Under the pieces are notes generated by a model. It worked only from the letters and a program-made list of their open reading frames with translations, searched no databases and was not told the origin of the DNA. Shown in pieces: positions 1 to 6,489 of a stretch of 7,267 nucleotides of DNA (its first letter is position 1; the number at the start of each line of letters is the position of its first letter). The translations under genes and the position numbers were made by a program. This DNA comes from Chloroflexota bacterium (GTDB lineage: Bacteria; Chloroflexota; Anaerolineae; B4-G1; SLSP01), in the NCBI GenBank assembly GCA_022707725.1, contig JAKJAB010000170.1, positions 1 through 7,267 on the forward strand. The letters are read 5' to 3'.

Positions 1-2
1 TC

Positions 3-266
3 GGCGCACCACAACAGGCGCTTGCACAGCAGCAACCGCCGTCACAACAAGACTCAGGGTTGGACCTGGGTGACATTCTAGGACGCCTACTCCCTGCTGG
101 ATTGGCTTACATGCAGGCCCAACAAGCGGGCGCGGACCCGACAACAAAACGGCTGGCTTTCATCCGCGCATTGTTGGGCGCACGCCCCAATCAGTCACAG
201 ACACCGCGCCAGGCCGCGGGCACCGTTATCGCACAGAGTATTTTGCAAGCCTTGATGGCTCGCTAA
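3..266 (+). CDS. 3' end of a Gln/Pro-rich protein, function unknown (5' partial)
   Basis: The reading frame is open from position 3 to the TAA at 264-266 with no stop, so this is most likely the tail of a gene that begins before the window. A TTG at 60 could act as a start, but nothing like a ribosome binding site precedes it, and the upstream in-frame residues read as a Gln/Pro/Ala-rich linker (for example ALAQQQPPSQQ). The linker is followed by a predicted helical tail of about 68 residues with motifs such as LGDILGRLLPAGLAYMQ and a final AQSILQALMAR. I recognise no family. It lies 34 nt before the LysM gene on the same strand with no terminator between them, so the two are probably cotranscribed. 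Coding status is fairly safe; function is not assigned. Confidence 0.6.
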   Translation, partial: GAPQQALAQQQPPSQQDSGLDLGDILGRLLPAGLAYMQAQQAGADPTTKRLAFIRALLGARPNQSQTPRQAAGTVIAQSILQALMAR

Positions 267-287
267 ACATCATTTACGTACCCATAT

Positions 288-293
288 AGGAGG
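288..293 (+). promoter_or_regulatory. Ribosome binding site of the LysM gene
   Basis: A full AGGAGG lies 7 nt before the ATG at 301 and fixes that start. Confidence 0.85.
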
Positions 294-300
294 ATTTGAA

Positions 301-915
301 ATGCCGGAAGATAAGGTTAAGAAACCCAAAAAGGGCTTGTTGAATATGATGGTGGACGCCGTGACGAACCGCGACGAGAAGGAAGCAGCGGCGGCCGCCG
401 CTGCCGAAGCCGAAGCGGAAGCCAAGCGCAAGGCAGCGGCTCTCGAGGAAGAAACCCGTCGTAAGATCGCTGAGAAACGCGCTAGAGAAGCAGAGGCTAA
501 AGAAGCTGCCGAGAAGAAGGCAGCCGAAGCGACAGAAGCTGCACGCGTCGCCGCTGAAAAAGCGCGCGCAGAGGCCGCGGCCCGCGAAAAAGCGCGCCTG
601 GAAGCCGAAGCCCGTGAAAAAGCGCGCAAGGAAGCCGAAGCCCTCGCCAAAGTGCGCGAGTTCGAAGCCAAGCGGGAGGCCGAAATGGCCGCTAAAAAGG
701 CTGAAATCGAGGCTAAAGCTGAAGAAGCCAGGAAAGCCGCTGAGGAAGCCGCCAAGCTCGTCTACGTCGTGCAGCCCGGCGACAGTCTGAGCAAGATCGC
801 CAAGGAAAAGCTCGGCAACGCCAGCCGCTGGCCCGAAATCCACGAGTTGAACAAGGACAAAATCTCCGATCCCAACATAATCCGCGTTGGGCAAGAATTG
901 CGTCTGCCCAAGTAA
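301..915 (+). CDS. Coiled-coil protein with C-terminal LysM domain
   Basis: This 204-residue protein starts at ATG 301 behind a strong AGGAGG. Residues 1-25 are Lys-rich and show no signal peptide or membrane segment. Residues 26-150 are almost entirely Ala, Glu, Lys and Arg and should form a long charged helix or coiled coil. Residues 153-204 form a LysM domain: VYVVQPGDSLSKIAKEKLG, then a Trp/Glu-Ile/Leu-Asn core, DPNIIRVGQELRLPK at the end. LysM domains usually bind N-acetylglucosamine polymers such as peptidoglycan. Without a visible export signal the protein may instead be cytoplasmic, as is the LysM protein Kbp (YgaU) of E. coli, or be exported by an unrecognised route. It appears to be the last gene of its operon, since a strong terminator follows 23 nt after the stop. 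The domain call is confident; the cellular role is open. Confidence 0.88.
   Translation: MPEDKVKKPKKGLLNMMVDAVTNRDEKEAAAAAAAEAEAEAKRKAAALEEETRRKIAEKRAREAEAKEAAEKKAAEATEAARVAAEKARAEAAAREKARLEAEAREKARKEAEALAKVREFEAKREAEMAAKKAEIEAKAEEARKAAEEAAKLVYVVQPGDSLSKIAKEKLGNASRWPEIHELNKDKISDPNIIRVGQELRLPK
556..645 (+). repeat. Three in-frame 30-nt tandem repeats in the coiled coil
   Basis: The 12-mer GAAAAAGCGCGC recurs at 556, 586 and 616, exactly 30 nt apart. It encodes the decads EKARAEAAAR, EKARLEAEAR and EKARKEAEAL. This is an internal duplication within the Ala/Glu/Lys helix and suggests the helix length can change by whole units. Confidence 0.8.
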
Positions 916-938
916 TCGAAATACGTGTGCTCCGCACA

Positions 939-968
939 GCCCCTCGACGATGTCGAGGGGCTTTTCTA
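939..968 (+). terminator. Rho-independent terminator after the LysM gene
   Basis: A perfect 10-bp stem (GCCCCTCGAC, 939-948, with GTCGAGGGGC, 952-961) closes a 3-nt GAT loop and is followed by TTTTCTAT. It lies 23 nt past the LysM stop and should end that transcript. Confidence 0.93.
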
Positions 969-982
969 TGTAAAGCGTCGAA

Positions 983-1010
983 TTGTCTCTACGCGGGTCT
1001 GCTGTAAAAT
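983..1010 (+). promoter_or_regulatory. Likely promoter of the enolase-family gene
   Basis: TTGTCT (983-988) and TAAAAT (1005-1010) are separated by 16 nt, directly after the terminator and ahead of the enolase-family gene. Transcription would start near 1017 and give a leader of about 130 nt. The boxes match sigma-70 consensus 4/6 and 5/6. Confidence 0.5.
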
Positions 1011-1059
1011 GATGGCGTTTCATACCAACAAAGACGAAGCGGTGATTCTCCATTGTCAC

Positions 1060-1124
1060 CACGAATCTTCACGAATCCGCGCTAATTCTGGTGATTACTC
1101 GTGAAAATACGTGCAGATTCGAGG
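1060..1124. repeat. Degenerate CACGAAT-type interspersed repeat
   Basis: CACGAATC occurs twice in tandem (1060-1067 and 1070-1077), and the related opposite-strand motifs ACTCGTGAA and GCAGATTCGAG follow to about 1124. CGAATCT (1062-1068) and AGATTCG (1115-1121) form a 7-bp inverted pair. From memory, such TTCGTG/CACGAA runs are common between genes in some environmental Chloroflexota genomes. Whether this one is part of such a family cannot be decided from one copy. Confidence 0.3.
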
Positions 1125-1148
1125 TTTTATTATCGGAGGTGCTTTAGT

Positions 1149-1700
1149 ATGAAAATTACCGATGTTCAAGCCTGCGTGATTGTCCGCCACGAGCCGGATA
1201 GCGGCGGCAGTGTGTGGACGTTCGTCCGCGTGTATACCGACGCGGGGATTGTGGGCACGGGGGAGTGCAACTCCGCCTCGGCGATTTCCGGCTTCGCCGT
1301 CAAAAACGCTATCGAGGTCATGAAACGCTTCCTCATTGGCAAAGACCCGACCAACATCGGCCCGCTCTACGAGATGCTGCGCCGCTTCGGGCGCTACGGC
1401 GGCACGTCCGATCCGCCCATCATCTTCGCCATCACCGGCATCGAGAACGCGCTCTACGACATCACCGGCAAGGCGCTCGGCGTGCCGGTCTACAAACTGC
1501 TCGGCGGCAAGTACCGCGACAAGATTCGCCTCTACGCCGACTTGCACGCTGGCGACGACGAGTCGCCCGCCGCCTACGCGGCCAAAGCGCAAGAGGTGAT
1601 CGAAGGGGAAGGGTACAGCGCGGTCAAGTTCGACGTAACGCAAATTCACGTCCCGCAAGCGGTAAGCGGCAATTTATCTCTACACGCCGGTCTTCTATGA
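1149..1700 (+). pseudogene. Enolase-superfamily (MR/MLE-type) gene truncated by the mobile element
   Basis: The start is ATG 1149, preceded by GGAGGT at 1135-1140; the earlier in-frame GTG at 1101 has no ribosome binding site. Residues 1-130 match the capping domain of mandelate racemase/muconate lactonizing enzyme proteins: MKITDVQACVIVRHEP, DAGIVGTGECN, a run GRYGGTSDPP, then the typical AITGIENALYDITGKALGVP and VYKLLGGKYRDKIRLYA. The barrel begins at about residue 130. Family resemblance ends at GYSAVKFDV (residues about 155-163). The remaining 20 codons to TGA 1698-1700 look unrelated and lie in element DNA. Members usually have about 370-400 residues, so the metal-binding Asp/Glu/Glu ligands and the general base on the C-terminal side of the barrel are missing and the product should be inactive. 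The substrate cannot be told; sugar-acid dehydratases are common in this group. The rest of the gene is expected at the far end of the element, outside the window. Confidence 0.85.
1612..1665. other. Probable attL-type junction between host gene and element
   Basis: Enolase-family coding similarity stops at about 1634-1638. The large serine recombinase reads in from the other side and stops at 1624. Large serine recombinases typically act on attachment sites of about 40-50 bp next to their own gene, so the hybrid site should span this interval. The crossover dinucleotide cannot be fixed without the opposite junction or an uninterrupted relative. Confidence 0.6.
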
Positions 1701-3186
1701 AGGTTATTTTCAGATCTAGCACTCTGAAAGTACGCTGCATTTCCTCAATGGTTGGATCTTCCAATCCAGCATAGCAGTCATCGGCAAAGATAATTTCAAT
1801 AGCTTCTATCTCCTCGTCGGTTAGCGTTCCCGATGCTATTTCTTCTTCCAGACTGCCTTGCTCTTGGGTCAACTTTTCATAACGAGCATTGACTTCATCC
1901 ATATCTATTTGCAGCAATTCCCCCACGCGCCCCTGTGCTTTTCGCAGGGCTTGTTTAAGTTCAAGAGCCTCCTTGTCACACGCCTCAAGCAACCCCTTGA
2001 TATGTTCCAACCGCTCTCGTTTGGGTTGTAGTGCATTAAGCTCAGCCTGTTGCGCAGCCTTAAGTCGTTGTCGGCGTTTGACCGGATCCTTTACCAGATC
2101 AGTTATATATTCCCAAGCAAGGGGCACAAGTACGTCTTCTCTAACACTCTTTGTGTCATTACATAGCCTTTGTCCATTAATGTCCAGATCGTGTCGGCTT
2201 GCGCGTGTACAGCGATAGATGCGCCGTCTATGCACAAATAAGCCAGCCATAGCGCGACCACAACGACAAAACACACGCCCTGTTAATAAGTAATTTTGCC
2301 TGCGATTGCGCCGCGCCATACGTTTATTGTACTCTTTGTTCTCCTGGGCGAGTTGGAACTGTTCACAGCTTACAATGGCGGGGACCTTGACAGTAATCAC
2401 AGGCTCAGTGGGGTTCTTTTCCCTTTTACCACAAACCATGCGCGTATTACCCCATTGCCATTCCCCCATGTATGCTGTGTTAGATAGTATCCTACTCACA
2501 GTAATGGCATTCCAATGGGTGCCGTGGGTGACAGTGTGTTTATTTGCACCAGGCGCTTTTATGCCCGCCGCTGTCAGGCGTTTGGCTATTGCCAGTATGG
2601 CTAGAGGCTTACCAGATTCTTCACCCACTGTGTACCAGTCAAAAATCAACTTAACGGTTACCGCGTCCTGATTGATCTCGAGATTGCCGTCGTTAAAGTC
2701 GTAACCATAAGGGGTTGTAGTAGGGGATACCACAAGACCGCTTTTCGCCTTTCCATTTTTGCCGCGTTTCATCCGCTCAGCGATCTTTTCGCGCTCATCA
2801 CTACCTGCCCATCCTCGGATTACCAAAAGGATATCATTCTCGCTTTTTACCTTACCGATGTCGCAAAAGTGCAATTCTATTCCTGCTCGTAACCACTGAC
2901 GCGCTGTGATGAGTAATTCGACTGTATCACGAAAAAGCCGATCAACCTGGTATACTATAACAGCATCCACTGCGCCCGCATCGATAAGGGCTTGTACCCT
3001 GCGTCCTTCCGGTCTATCCGCTATGGGCGTAATTCCGCTGATATCATCCTGAAATTCTCCAACCAGAGTAAATAGCTGCACTTCGACATATCGTCGACAA
3101 GCTGCTAACTGTGAGGGTAGACTGTATCCTCTGTCGGCTTGATCTTCAGTGCTTACTCTAGCATACACAATCGCTCTCTTTGTCAT
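1624..3186 (-). CDS. Large serine recombinase (integrase)
   Basis: This 520-residue protein starts at ATG 3184-3186 with AAGGAG (3195-3200) 8 nt upstream. The N-terminal resolvase domain holds the catalytic nucleophile Ser12 in YARVSTEDQ (residues 8-16) and the active-site segment VDRLFRD (81-87, with Arg83 and Arg86). The recombinase DNA-binding domain follows, with PYGYDFNDGNLEINQDA at 159-175. A zinc-ribbon-like region has Cys307, Cys309, Cys326 and Cys342. A charged coiled coil covers about 375-452, as in phage-type serine integrases where it controls synapsis and directionality. The protein should integrate and excise the element at attachment sites beside the gene. Its last three or four codons and stop lie in the host enolase-family gene, so the C-terminus would differ in the excised circle. 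The gene looks less GC-rich than the ParM-FtsK block. Recombinase identity is confident. Confidence 0.95.
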   Translation of the reverse strand: MTKRAIVYARVSTEDQADRGYSLPSQLAACRRYVEVQLFTLVGEFQDDISGITPIADRPEGRRVQALIDAGAVDAVIVYQVDRLFRDTVELLITARQWLRAGIELHFCDIGKVKSENDILLVIRGWAGSDEREKIAERMKRGKNGKAKSGLVVSPTTTPYGYDFNDGNLEINQDAVTVKLIFDWYTVGEESGKPLAILAIAKRLTAAGIKAPGANKHTVTHGTHWNAITVSRILSNTAYMGEWQWGNTRMVCGKREKNPTEPVITVKVPAIVSCEQFQLAQENKEYNKRMARRNRRQNYLLTGRVFCRCGRAMAGLFVHRRRIYRCTRASRHDLDINGQRLCNDTKSVREDVLVPLAWEYITDLVKDPVKRRQRLKAAQQAELNALQPKRERLEHIKGLLEACDKEALELKQALRKAQGRVGELLQIDMDEVNARYEKLTQEQGSLEEEIASGTLTDEEIEAIEIIFADDCYAGLEDPTIEEMQRTFRVLDLKITFIEDRRVEINCRLPLAGREFALRRT

Positions 3187-3286
3187 TATTTCTGCTCCTT
3201 ATGAATTTGTAGTTATGTCCTTTCCCTTGACCGTCATCATCCGAAAAGATAGATAAGCCGGATAATCATAGAATTAAGTGCCCGGT
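3187..3286 (-). promoter_or_regulatory. Intergenic region with a possible recombinase promoter
   Basis: This 100-nt gap upstream of the recombinase is AT-richer than its surroundings. On the - strand it holds a TATGAT (5/6 match to a -10 box) near 3265-3270 without a convincing -35, and a repeated GATAA-GCCG-GATAA at 3251-3267 on the + strand. A separate recombinase promoter is plausible, but the boxes are weak. Confidence 0.25.
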
Positions 3287-3688
3287 TCATCTTTCATTCC
3301 CGTCATCTCCTATCACCTCCCACTGCCGCACCCCTGTCCGTTGCGACATTCCCTCCCACGGCAAGCCATAGTCCGGCAACGCTGGTTGCTGAGGCTGCTG
3401 CGGAATCTGCATAATGATCGGCGGGATCGTCATCTGCTGGGGCGGTGGTTGGCGCTGTCCACGCCGGGCCAACACAAATATCAGCAGTCCGATAATGGCC
3501 AGCAAGGGCACGCCCGCTAACAGCAGTCCAATGATCAGCGCCAGCGTGTCGTCGCTGAGCCGCTGCACGACGACCACTGCTGTCACCACCGCAAACACCA
3601 CGCCGACCAGGGCCAGAAATCGTCCCAAGCGTTGGCCCAATCGTGGCCGCTCCTCGTAATAGTCATAGCCGTTGTCTCGAATACGCAT
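3287..3688 (-). CDS. Small protein with two membrane helices, function unknown
   Basis: The chosen start is ATG 3686-3688, which has GGAGAGG about 5 nt upstream; the in-frame ATG at 3742 lacks a ribosome binding site. The product has 133 residues. A charged N-terminus (MRIRDNGYDYYEERPRLG) leads into membrane helix 1 (about 24-42, LALVGVVFAVVTAVVVV) and helix 2 (about 49-74, ALIIGLLLAGVPLLAIIGLL), joined by a very short loop. A Pro/Gln-rich tail (79-108) and a short acidic end follow. A helical hairpin with both termini in the cytoplasm is the likely topology. No family is recognised. It lies 88 nt after the FtsK-like gene, whose product lacks any membrane segment, so it may anchor the translocase, much as small Spd membrane proteins accompany TraB in Streptomyces elements. 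That link is inference. Confidence 0.75.
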   Translation of the reverse strand: MRIRDNGYDYYEERPRLGQRLGRFLALVGVVFAVVTAVVVVQRLSDDTLALIIGLLLAGVPLLAIIGLLIFVLARRGQRQPPPQQMTIPPIIMQIPQQPQQPALPDYGLPWEGMSQRTGVRQWEVIGDDGNER

Positions 3689-3776
3689 TGTTTCCTCTCC
3701 TGCCGGTGAAAATCTTCTTCTTCCCCGATTTCTACGCCCCATACCCCTGTTTCACACGAATAAGGGCCGTAGAAGT

Positions 3777-5015
3777 TCACGAAGAAGAAGTAGTGAGACG
3801 GTCAATCGCCGCCTGCGTCATCTGCCAGTGCCAGCCTCCGGCTGACACGTCTTCGCCAAAGAGATAGTGCAGAGCTTTGCTCTTGCTGCCCCATTCGCCA
3901 CCGTGCTGCGCCCACCAGGGCCGGAGTCGTTCAGCCAACTGCTCAATGTCGTCAGAAGATGCCGGTGCTTCCTCCTCAGTCACTTCAGGCTCAGGCAAGG
4001 CCAGGTGCGACATCGTGGGAAAATGCCCATTGCCCGGCAGATCTTGCACTGTGCTGTACGCGGCCTGGAAGCGCGTGATCTGCTCACCACACACCGCCAG
4101 GAAGTCACCACGCCCCTGCAAGCGTTCCGCGCCGGTGCCACCACGCCCAGCGGCGATACGCGCATCGTCGGCGCTGACGACCTTACCCACCACTCGTAAC
4201 GGGAAGTTGGCGCGCACGATGCCGGACAGGATCGCTGCCGAGGGCCGCTGCGTGGCGGCGATCAGGTGTAGTCCGGCTTCGCGTCCCCGCTGCACCAGGC
4301 GTTCCAATGGCGCGCTCACCCCGTCGCCGCTCATCACCAGATCAGCCAGTTCGTCGATGCACACGACGATGCGCGGCAAGGTCTCGCCGCGCTGGTCACG
4401 GACCGTCAGCAGGCGCACGAGGGAGCGCAAGGCTTCCACTGCGGCGGCCGGCTCAGTGATGACCGGGCGCACCAGATGCGGGGCGTTGAAAGACGCCGGA
4501 AACGTACGTCCCTTCGGATCAATGAGCAGCAAACGCACAACCTCCGGGGTGTTACCGATGAGCAAGCTGGCCGCAATGGTACGCAGCAGTACCGACTTGC
4601 CACAACCGGTTGTCCCAGAGATGAGGATGTGCGCCACGTCAGGGGACGGCAATCGCGCCAGTAAAGGAGTGCTGTGCTCATTCAAGCCGAGCAAGGCCGT
4701 AGCAATGGGCAGCGGTGATACATCCTGCAGGACACCGGCCAACGTCACCGGACGCGGATCGGGGTGGTCGAATTCCAGGATGACACCTTCGACGCCGCGG
4801 CTGAGGCGCACCTGGGGCACGCGCAAGCCCAGCGCCAAATCCTCGCTCAGGCGTTGGATGCTGGCAAAGCGCACGTGGGGCGCGGGTTGCACGTAGAAGC
4901 GGATCAACCGCGGCCCCACCGTGCCGCCAGTTACACGCCCTGGCGTGCGATGTGCGCCCAGGACCGACTCCACCAGATCGGCACGTAATTCGAGATACGG
5001 TCGTAGACTACGCAT
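3777..5015 (-). CDS. FtsK/SpoIIIE-type DNA translocase, soluble form
   Basis: The 412-residue protein starts at ATG 5013-5015 behind GAGGAGG. Residues about 20-95 resemble the FtsK alpha domain (GPRLIRFYVQPAPHVRF and the later LSEDLALGLRVPQVRL). The beta motor domain follows: Walker A GTTGCGKS at 134-141, LLLIDPKGR at 162-170, Walker B IVVCIDE at 216-222, ATQRPS at 254-259, then the FPLRVVGKV segment near 271-279. An acidic linker (about 341-356) leads to a C-terminal domain of about 60 residues, including GSKSKALHYLFG and QAAIDRL, which may be a winged-helix DNA-binding module like FtsK gamma. Such proteins form hexamers that pump double-stranded DNA using ATP. There is no N-terminal membrane domain, unlike chromosomal FtsK and TraB. 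Next to ParM/ParR and an integrase, a role in moving or segregating the element DNA is likely. It starts 18 nt after the ParR-like stop codon. Confidence 0.92.
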   Translation of the reverse strand: MRSLRPYLELRADLVESVLGAHRTPGRVTGGTVGPRLIRFYVQPAPHVRFASIQRLSEDLALGLRVPQVRLSRGVEGVILEFDHPDPRPVTLAGVLQDVSPLPIATALLGLNEHSTPLLARLPSPDVAHILISGTTGCGKSVLLRTIAASLLIGNTPEVVRLLLIDPKGRTFPASFNAPHLVRPVITEPAAAVEALRSLVRLLTVRDQRGETLPRIVVCIDELADLVMSGDGVSAPLERLVQRGREAGLHLIAATQRPSAAILSGIVRANFPLRVVGKVVSADDARIAAGRGGTGAERLQGRGDFLAVCGEQITRFQAAYSTVQDLPGNGHFPTMSHLALPEPEVTEEEAPASSDDIEQLAERLRPWWAQHGGEWGSKSKALHYLFGEDVSAGGWHWQMTQAAIDRLTTSSS

Positions 5016-5033
5016 TGGCTAACCTCCTCTTGT

Positions 5034-5300
5034 TCATAGCCCCAAGTTATCCAGCGCATCGGCCAGGTCGGGGTCTTCGATAGGTTGGGGCGCGGGAGTA
5101 CCAAGGGTTACCCCATCCGCCAACCGCTGTTCCACTGCTTGTACTGCGCGGTACACATCGGCCAACGTCACCTGGGATGCATCATAGAGATTCCGCAACG
5201 CGGCGCGCACTGTCTCGCTCTGATTGTCCTGGGCATCTAGCCAGGCCAGCAGCGTCGCATCGCGTTGGGTATCCAGAGTAAATGTGCGTCGTACTAGCAT
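5034..5300 (-). CDS. ParR-like ribbon-helix-helix DNA-binding protein
   Basis: The 88-residue protein starts at ATG 5298-5300, with GAGGAGG 5 nt upstream. Its N-terminus reads as a ribbon-helix-helix fold: a beta strand LVRRTFTLD (residues 2-10), a first helix DATLLAWLDAQ (14-24), the turn DNQSE (25-29) and a second helix TVRAALRNLYD (30-40). Such proteins bind DNA as dimers. A helical stretch (about 45-62) and an acidic tail ending PDLADALDNLGL follow. Its position just after a ParM-like actin supports the ParR adaptor role, in which the protein coats a centromere site and caps the ParM filament. The gene lies between parM and the FtsK-like gene in one transcription unit. A striking inverted repeat lies just upstream and may be its binding site. 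Fold is fairly sure; the ParR role rests on context. Confidence 0.75.
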   Translation of the reverse strand: MLVRRTFTLDTQRDATLLAWLDAQDNQSETVRAALRNLYDASQVTLADVYRAVQAVEQRLADGVTLGTPAPQPIEDPDLADALDNLGL

Positions 5301-5317
5301 TGTGGCCTCCTCATTGT

Positions 5318-5365
5318 TAATACTTTTTCATACTTCTTGGTGTCAGGCAGTATGAAAAAGTATTA
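5318..5365. repeat. 17-bp perfect inverted repeat between parM and parR
   Basis: Arms 5318-5334 and 5349-5365 are exact reverse complements (core AATACTTTTTCATAC) with a 14-nt loop. The right arm includes the parM stop codon. Each arm contains two ATACT motifs spaced 10 bp, one helical turn (5320 and 5330; complement at 5349 and 5359). This suits a site bound by a ribbon-helix-helix dimer. As RNA it would form an intercistronic hairpin; it lacks a T-run on the - strand, so it is not a standard terminator. Confidence 0.85.
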
Positions 5366-6343
5366 CTTGCCCCACAAACGGCGCGCTAGCTTCCAGTAGC
5401 CCAGCGCGTTGCCGTAAATCGGCTCGGCGACGACCTGCGCGTGCGGCCAGTGGCGTTGGATGTGCGTCCCCAAGAGCAGTGCCCCGCCTCCGGTTAGGCG
5501 AATGGCATCCAGCGTGGCTCCACCGTTCCACAGGTGCGAGGCTTCGCTGAGAATCTGCCCGGCCAGGTCAGCGGCCAGGTCATCTACGACGGTCGCAAAG
5601 TCGGCCACGGGTTCGCCGTAGTAGCGGATGCTGCGGGCCTGGATTGCGGCGGCTAGTTGGTGATCGCGCAGATCGTCCAAGCCCGGATAGGCTTGGGCTA
5701 GCCATTGGCGCACGGCGCGCACCAGCGTCCAGCCGCCGACGTTCACGCTGGCGGTCTCACGCCCGATCTCGGAGAGACGGCTGACACTGAGTAAGTTGCA
5801 AGTCTTGCCGCCGATGTCGATGAGGCCCACAGCAGCGTGTGCCAGGTCAGGGCGCTGAATCTGTCCGTGTTCGTCGAGGACTTCGGCCAGGAGCGAGCCA
5901 AAGGGCTGCGGGATGACGCGCGCGTTGGTGACGCGCAGGAGTTGCCCCCGGCGGCCTTCGCGCTGCACGCGATGCTCTCCCAAGAGACGTTCCTGTACTT
6001 GCGCCTTGTCGCTGTAGAAGGCGACGGGCAGACCGGTTACCAGGTCTATGTCCACGGCTGTAGCAGTCGTTAGTTCGGTGAGGGCCGCGTGGAACAAAGT
6101 CAGCCATTCATCGCTCTCGATCCAGCGGCGGTCCTCGCGGCGGTTGAGGAAGCGTGACTGGTTCACCGCTTCTTCGCCGATGAGGGCGTGGGTGGGCGTG
6201 ACGAGGACGAGAGCTGCCTCGCTATTGCCATTCAGGGCAAAGTTGGCGCGGTCGGGAGTGCCGACCACTGAAAGGAACGTGGTGCGGCGACGCTCGGTCA
6301 CCGCTTTGGTGGCATTGTAGCCAATGTCGATTCCAGTGTACAT
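5363..6343 (-). CDS. parM: ParM-like actin-family ATPase (plasmid-type segregation)
   Basis: The 326-residue protein starts at ATG 6341-6343 with AAGGAGG (6351-6357) 7 nt upstream. Actin-fold nucleotide motifs are in order: phosphate-1 TGIDIGYNATKAV (residues 3-15), VTGLPVAFYSDK (102-113) typical of ParM/StbA relatives, phosphate-2 GLIDIGGKTCNLLSV (173-187) and the adenosine motif IRLTGGGALLLG (281-292). The end, GNALGYWKLA (311-320), matches the closing segment of ParM proteins. The length suits the family. ParM polymerises with ATP into filaments that push plasmid copies apart through ParR bound to a centromere. Here the ParR-like gene follows after a 62-nt gap holding a long inverted repeat. 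The gene sits downstream of a leader that can hide its ribosome binding site. It is close enough to StbA-like actins that the exact subfamily is open. Confidence 0.88.
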   Translation of the reverse strand: MYTGIDIGYNATKAVTERRRTTFLSVVGTPDRANFALNGNSEAALVLVTPTHALIGEEAVNQSRFLNRREDRRWIESDEWLTLFHAALTELTTATAVDIDLVTGLPVAFYSDKAQVQERLLGEHRVQREGRRGQLLRVTNARVIPQPFGSLLAEVLDEHGQIQRPDLAHAAVGLIDIGGKTCNLLSVSRLSEIGRETASVNVGGWTLVRAVRQWLAQAYPGLDDLRDHQLAAAIQARSIRYYGEPVADFATVVDDLAADLAGQILSEASHLWNGGATLDAIRLTGGGALLLGTHIQRHWPHAQVVAEPIYGNALGYWKLARRLWGK

Positions 6344-6345
6344 AT

Positions 6346-6489
6346 CAAGACCTCCTTGAGTTGATTTGGGATTAGCTTCGGGTTACAGGCAAACAAAAAC
6401 GGCCTACCGTGCCGTTGTCTGGCATAGGTAGGCCGTCATATTCCCTGTAACGCTAAGTCCTAGAGCTGCATTGCCTCAAGGAGGTGTTG
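6346..6489 (-). promoter_or_regulatory. Structured parM leader with Shine-Dalgarno sequestering arm
   Basis: In the - strand transcript, CAACACCTCCTTGAG (6489-6475) can pair at 14 of 15 positions with CTCAAGGAGGTCTTG (6360-6346), which holds the parM ribosome binding site. Nested inside are an 8-bp stem GTTACAGG/CCTGTAAC (6451-6444 with 6389-6382), a perfect 10-bp stem ACGGCCTACC/GGTAGGCCGT (6436-6427 with 6408-6399) and a terminal 4-bp stem TGCC/GGCA. The whole would be a long interrupted hairpin that blocks translation of parM. It resembles a riboswitch or other translational switch, but matches no class I recognise. Confidence 0.6.
6391..6436 (-). terminator. Terminator-like hairpin inside the parM leader
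   Basis: The 10-bp stem of the leader ends, in - strand sense, directly at TTTTTGTTT. It could end transcription coming from the excisionase-like gene, or act as an attenuator before parM. No T-run follows on the + strand. Confidence 0.6.

Noticed and set aside
274..1062. Long - strand open frames opposite the LysM gene
   Set aside because: They are antisense to an Ala/Glu/Lys-rich coiled coil, which removes stops on the other strand. No ribosome binding site or family resemblance.
1101..1148. GTG start 16 codons upstream of the enolase-family ATG
   Set aside because: GGAGGT lies within that extension, correctly placed for ATG 1149, and family members begin MKIT-like.
1095..1658. A 187-codon - strand frame opposite the enolase-family gene
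   Set aside because: The + strand frame has clear MR/MLE motifs; the - strand product is low-complexity and matches nothing known to me.
3689..3742. Upstream ATG adding 18 residues to the two-helix membrane protein
   Set aside because: No ribosome binding site at 3742, while a good one precedes ATG 3688.
3877..4896. A 339-codon + strand frame opposite the translocase
   Set aside because: Antisense shadow of a gene with full Walker A and B motifs; composition is Arg/Ser/Pro-rich without domains.
5318..5365. Reading the parM-parR inverted repeat as a rho-independent terminator
   Set aside because: The stem is AT-rich, the loop is long and no T-run follows on the - strand. The downstream genes have no other evident promoter, so ending transcription here is unlikely.
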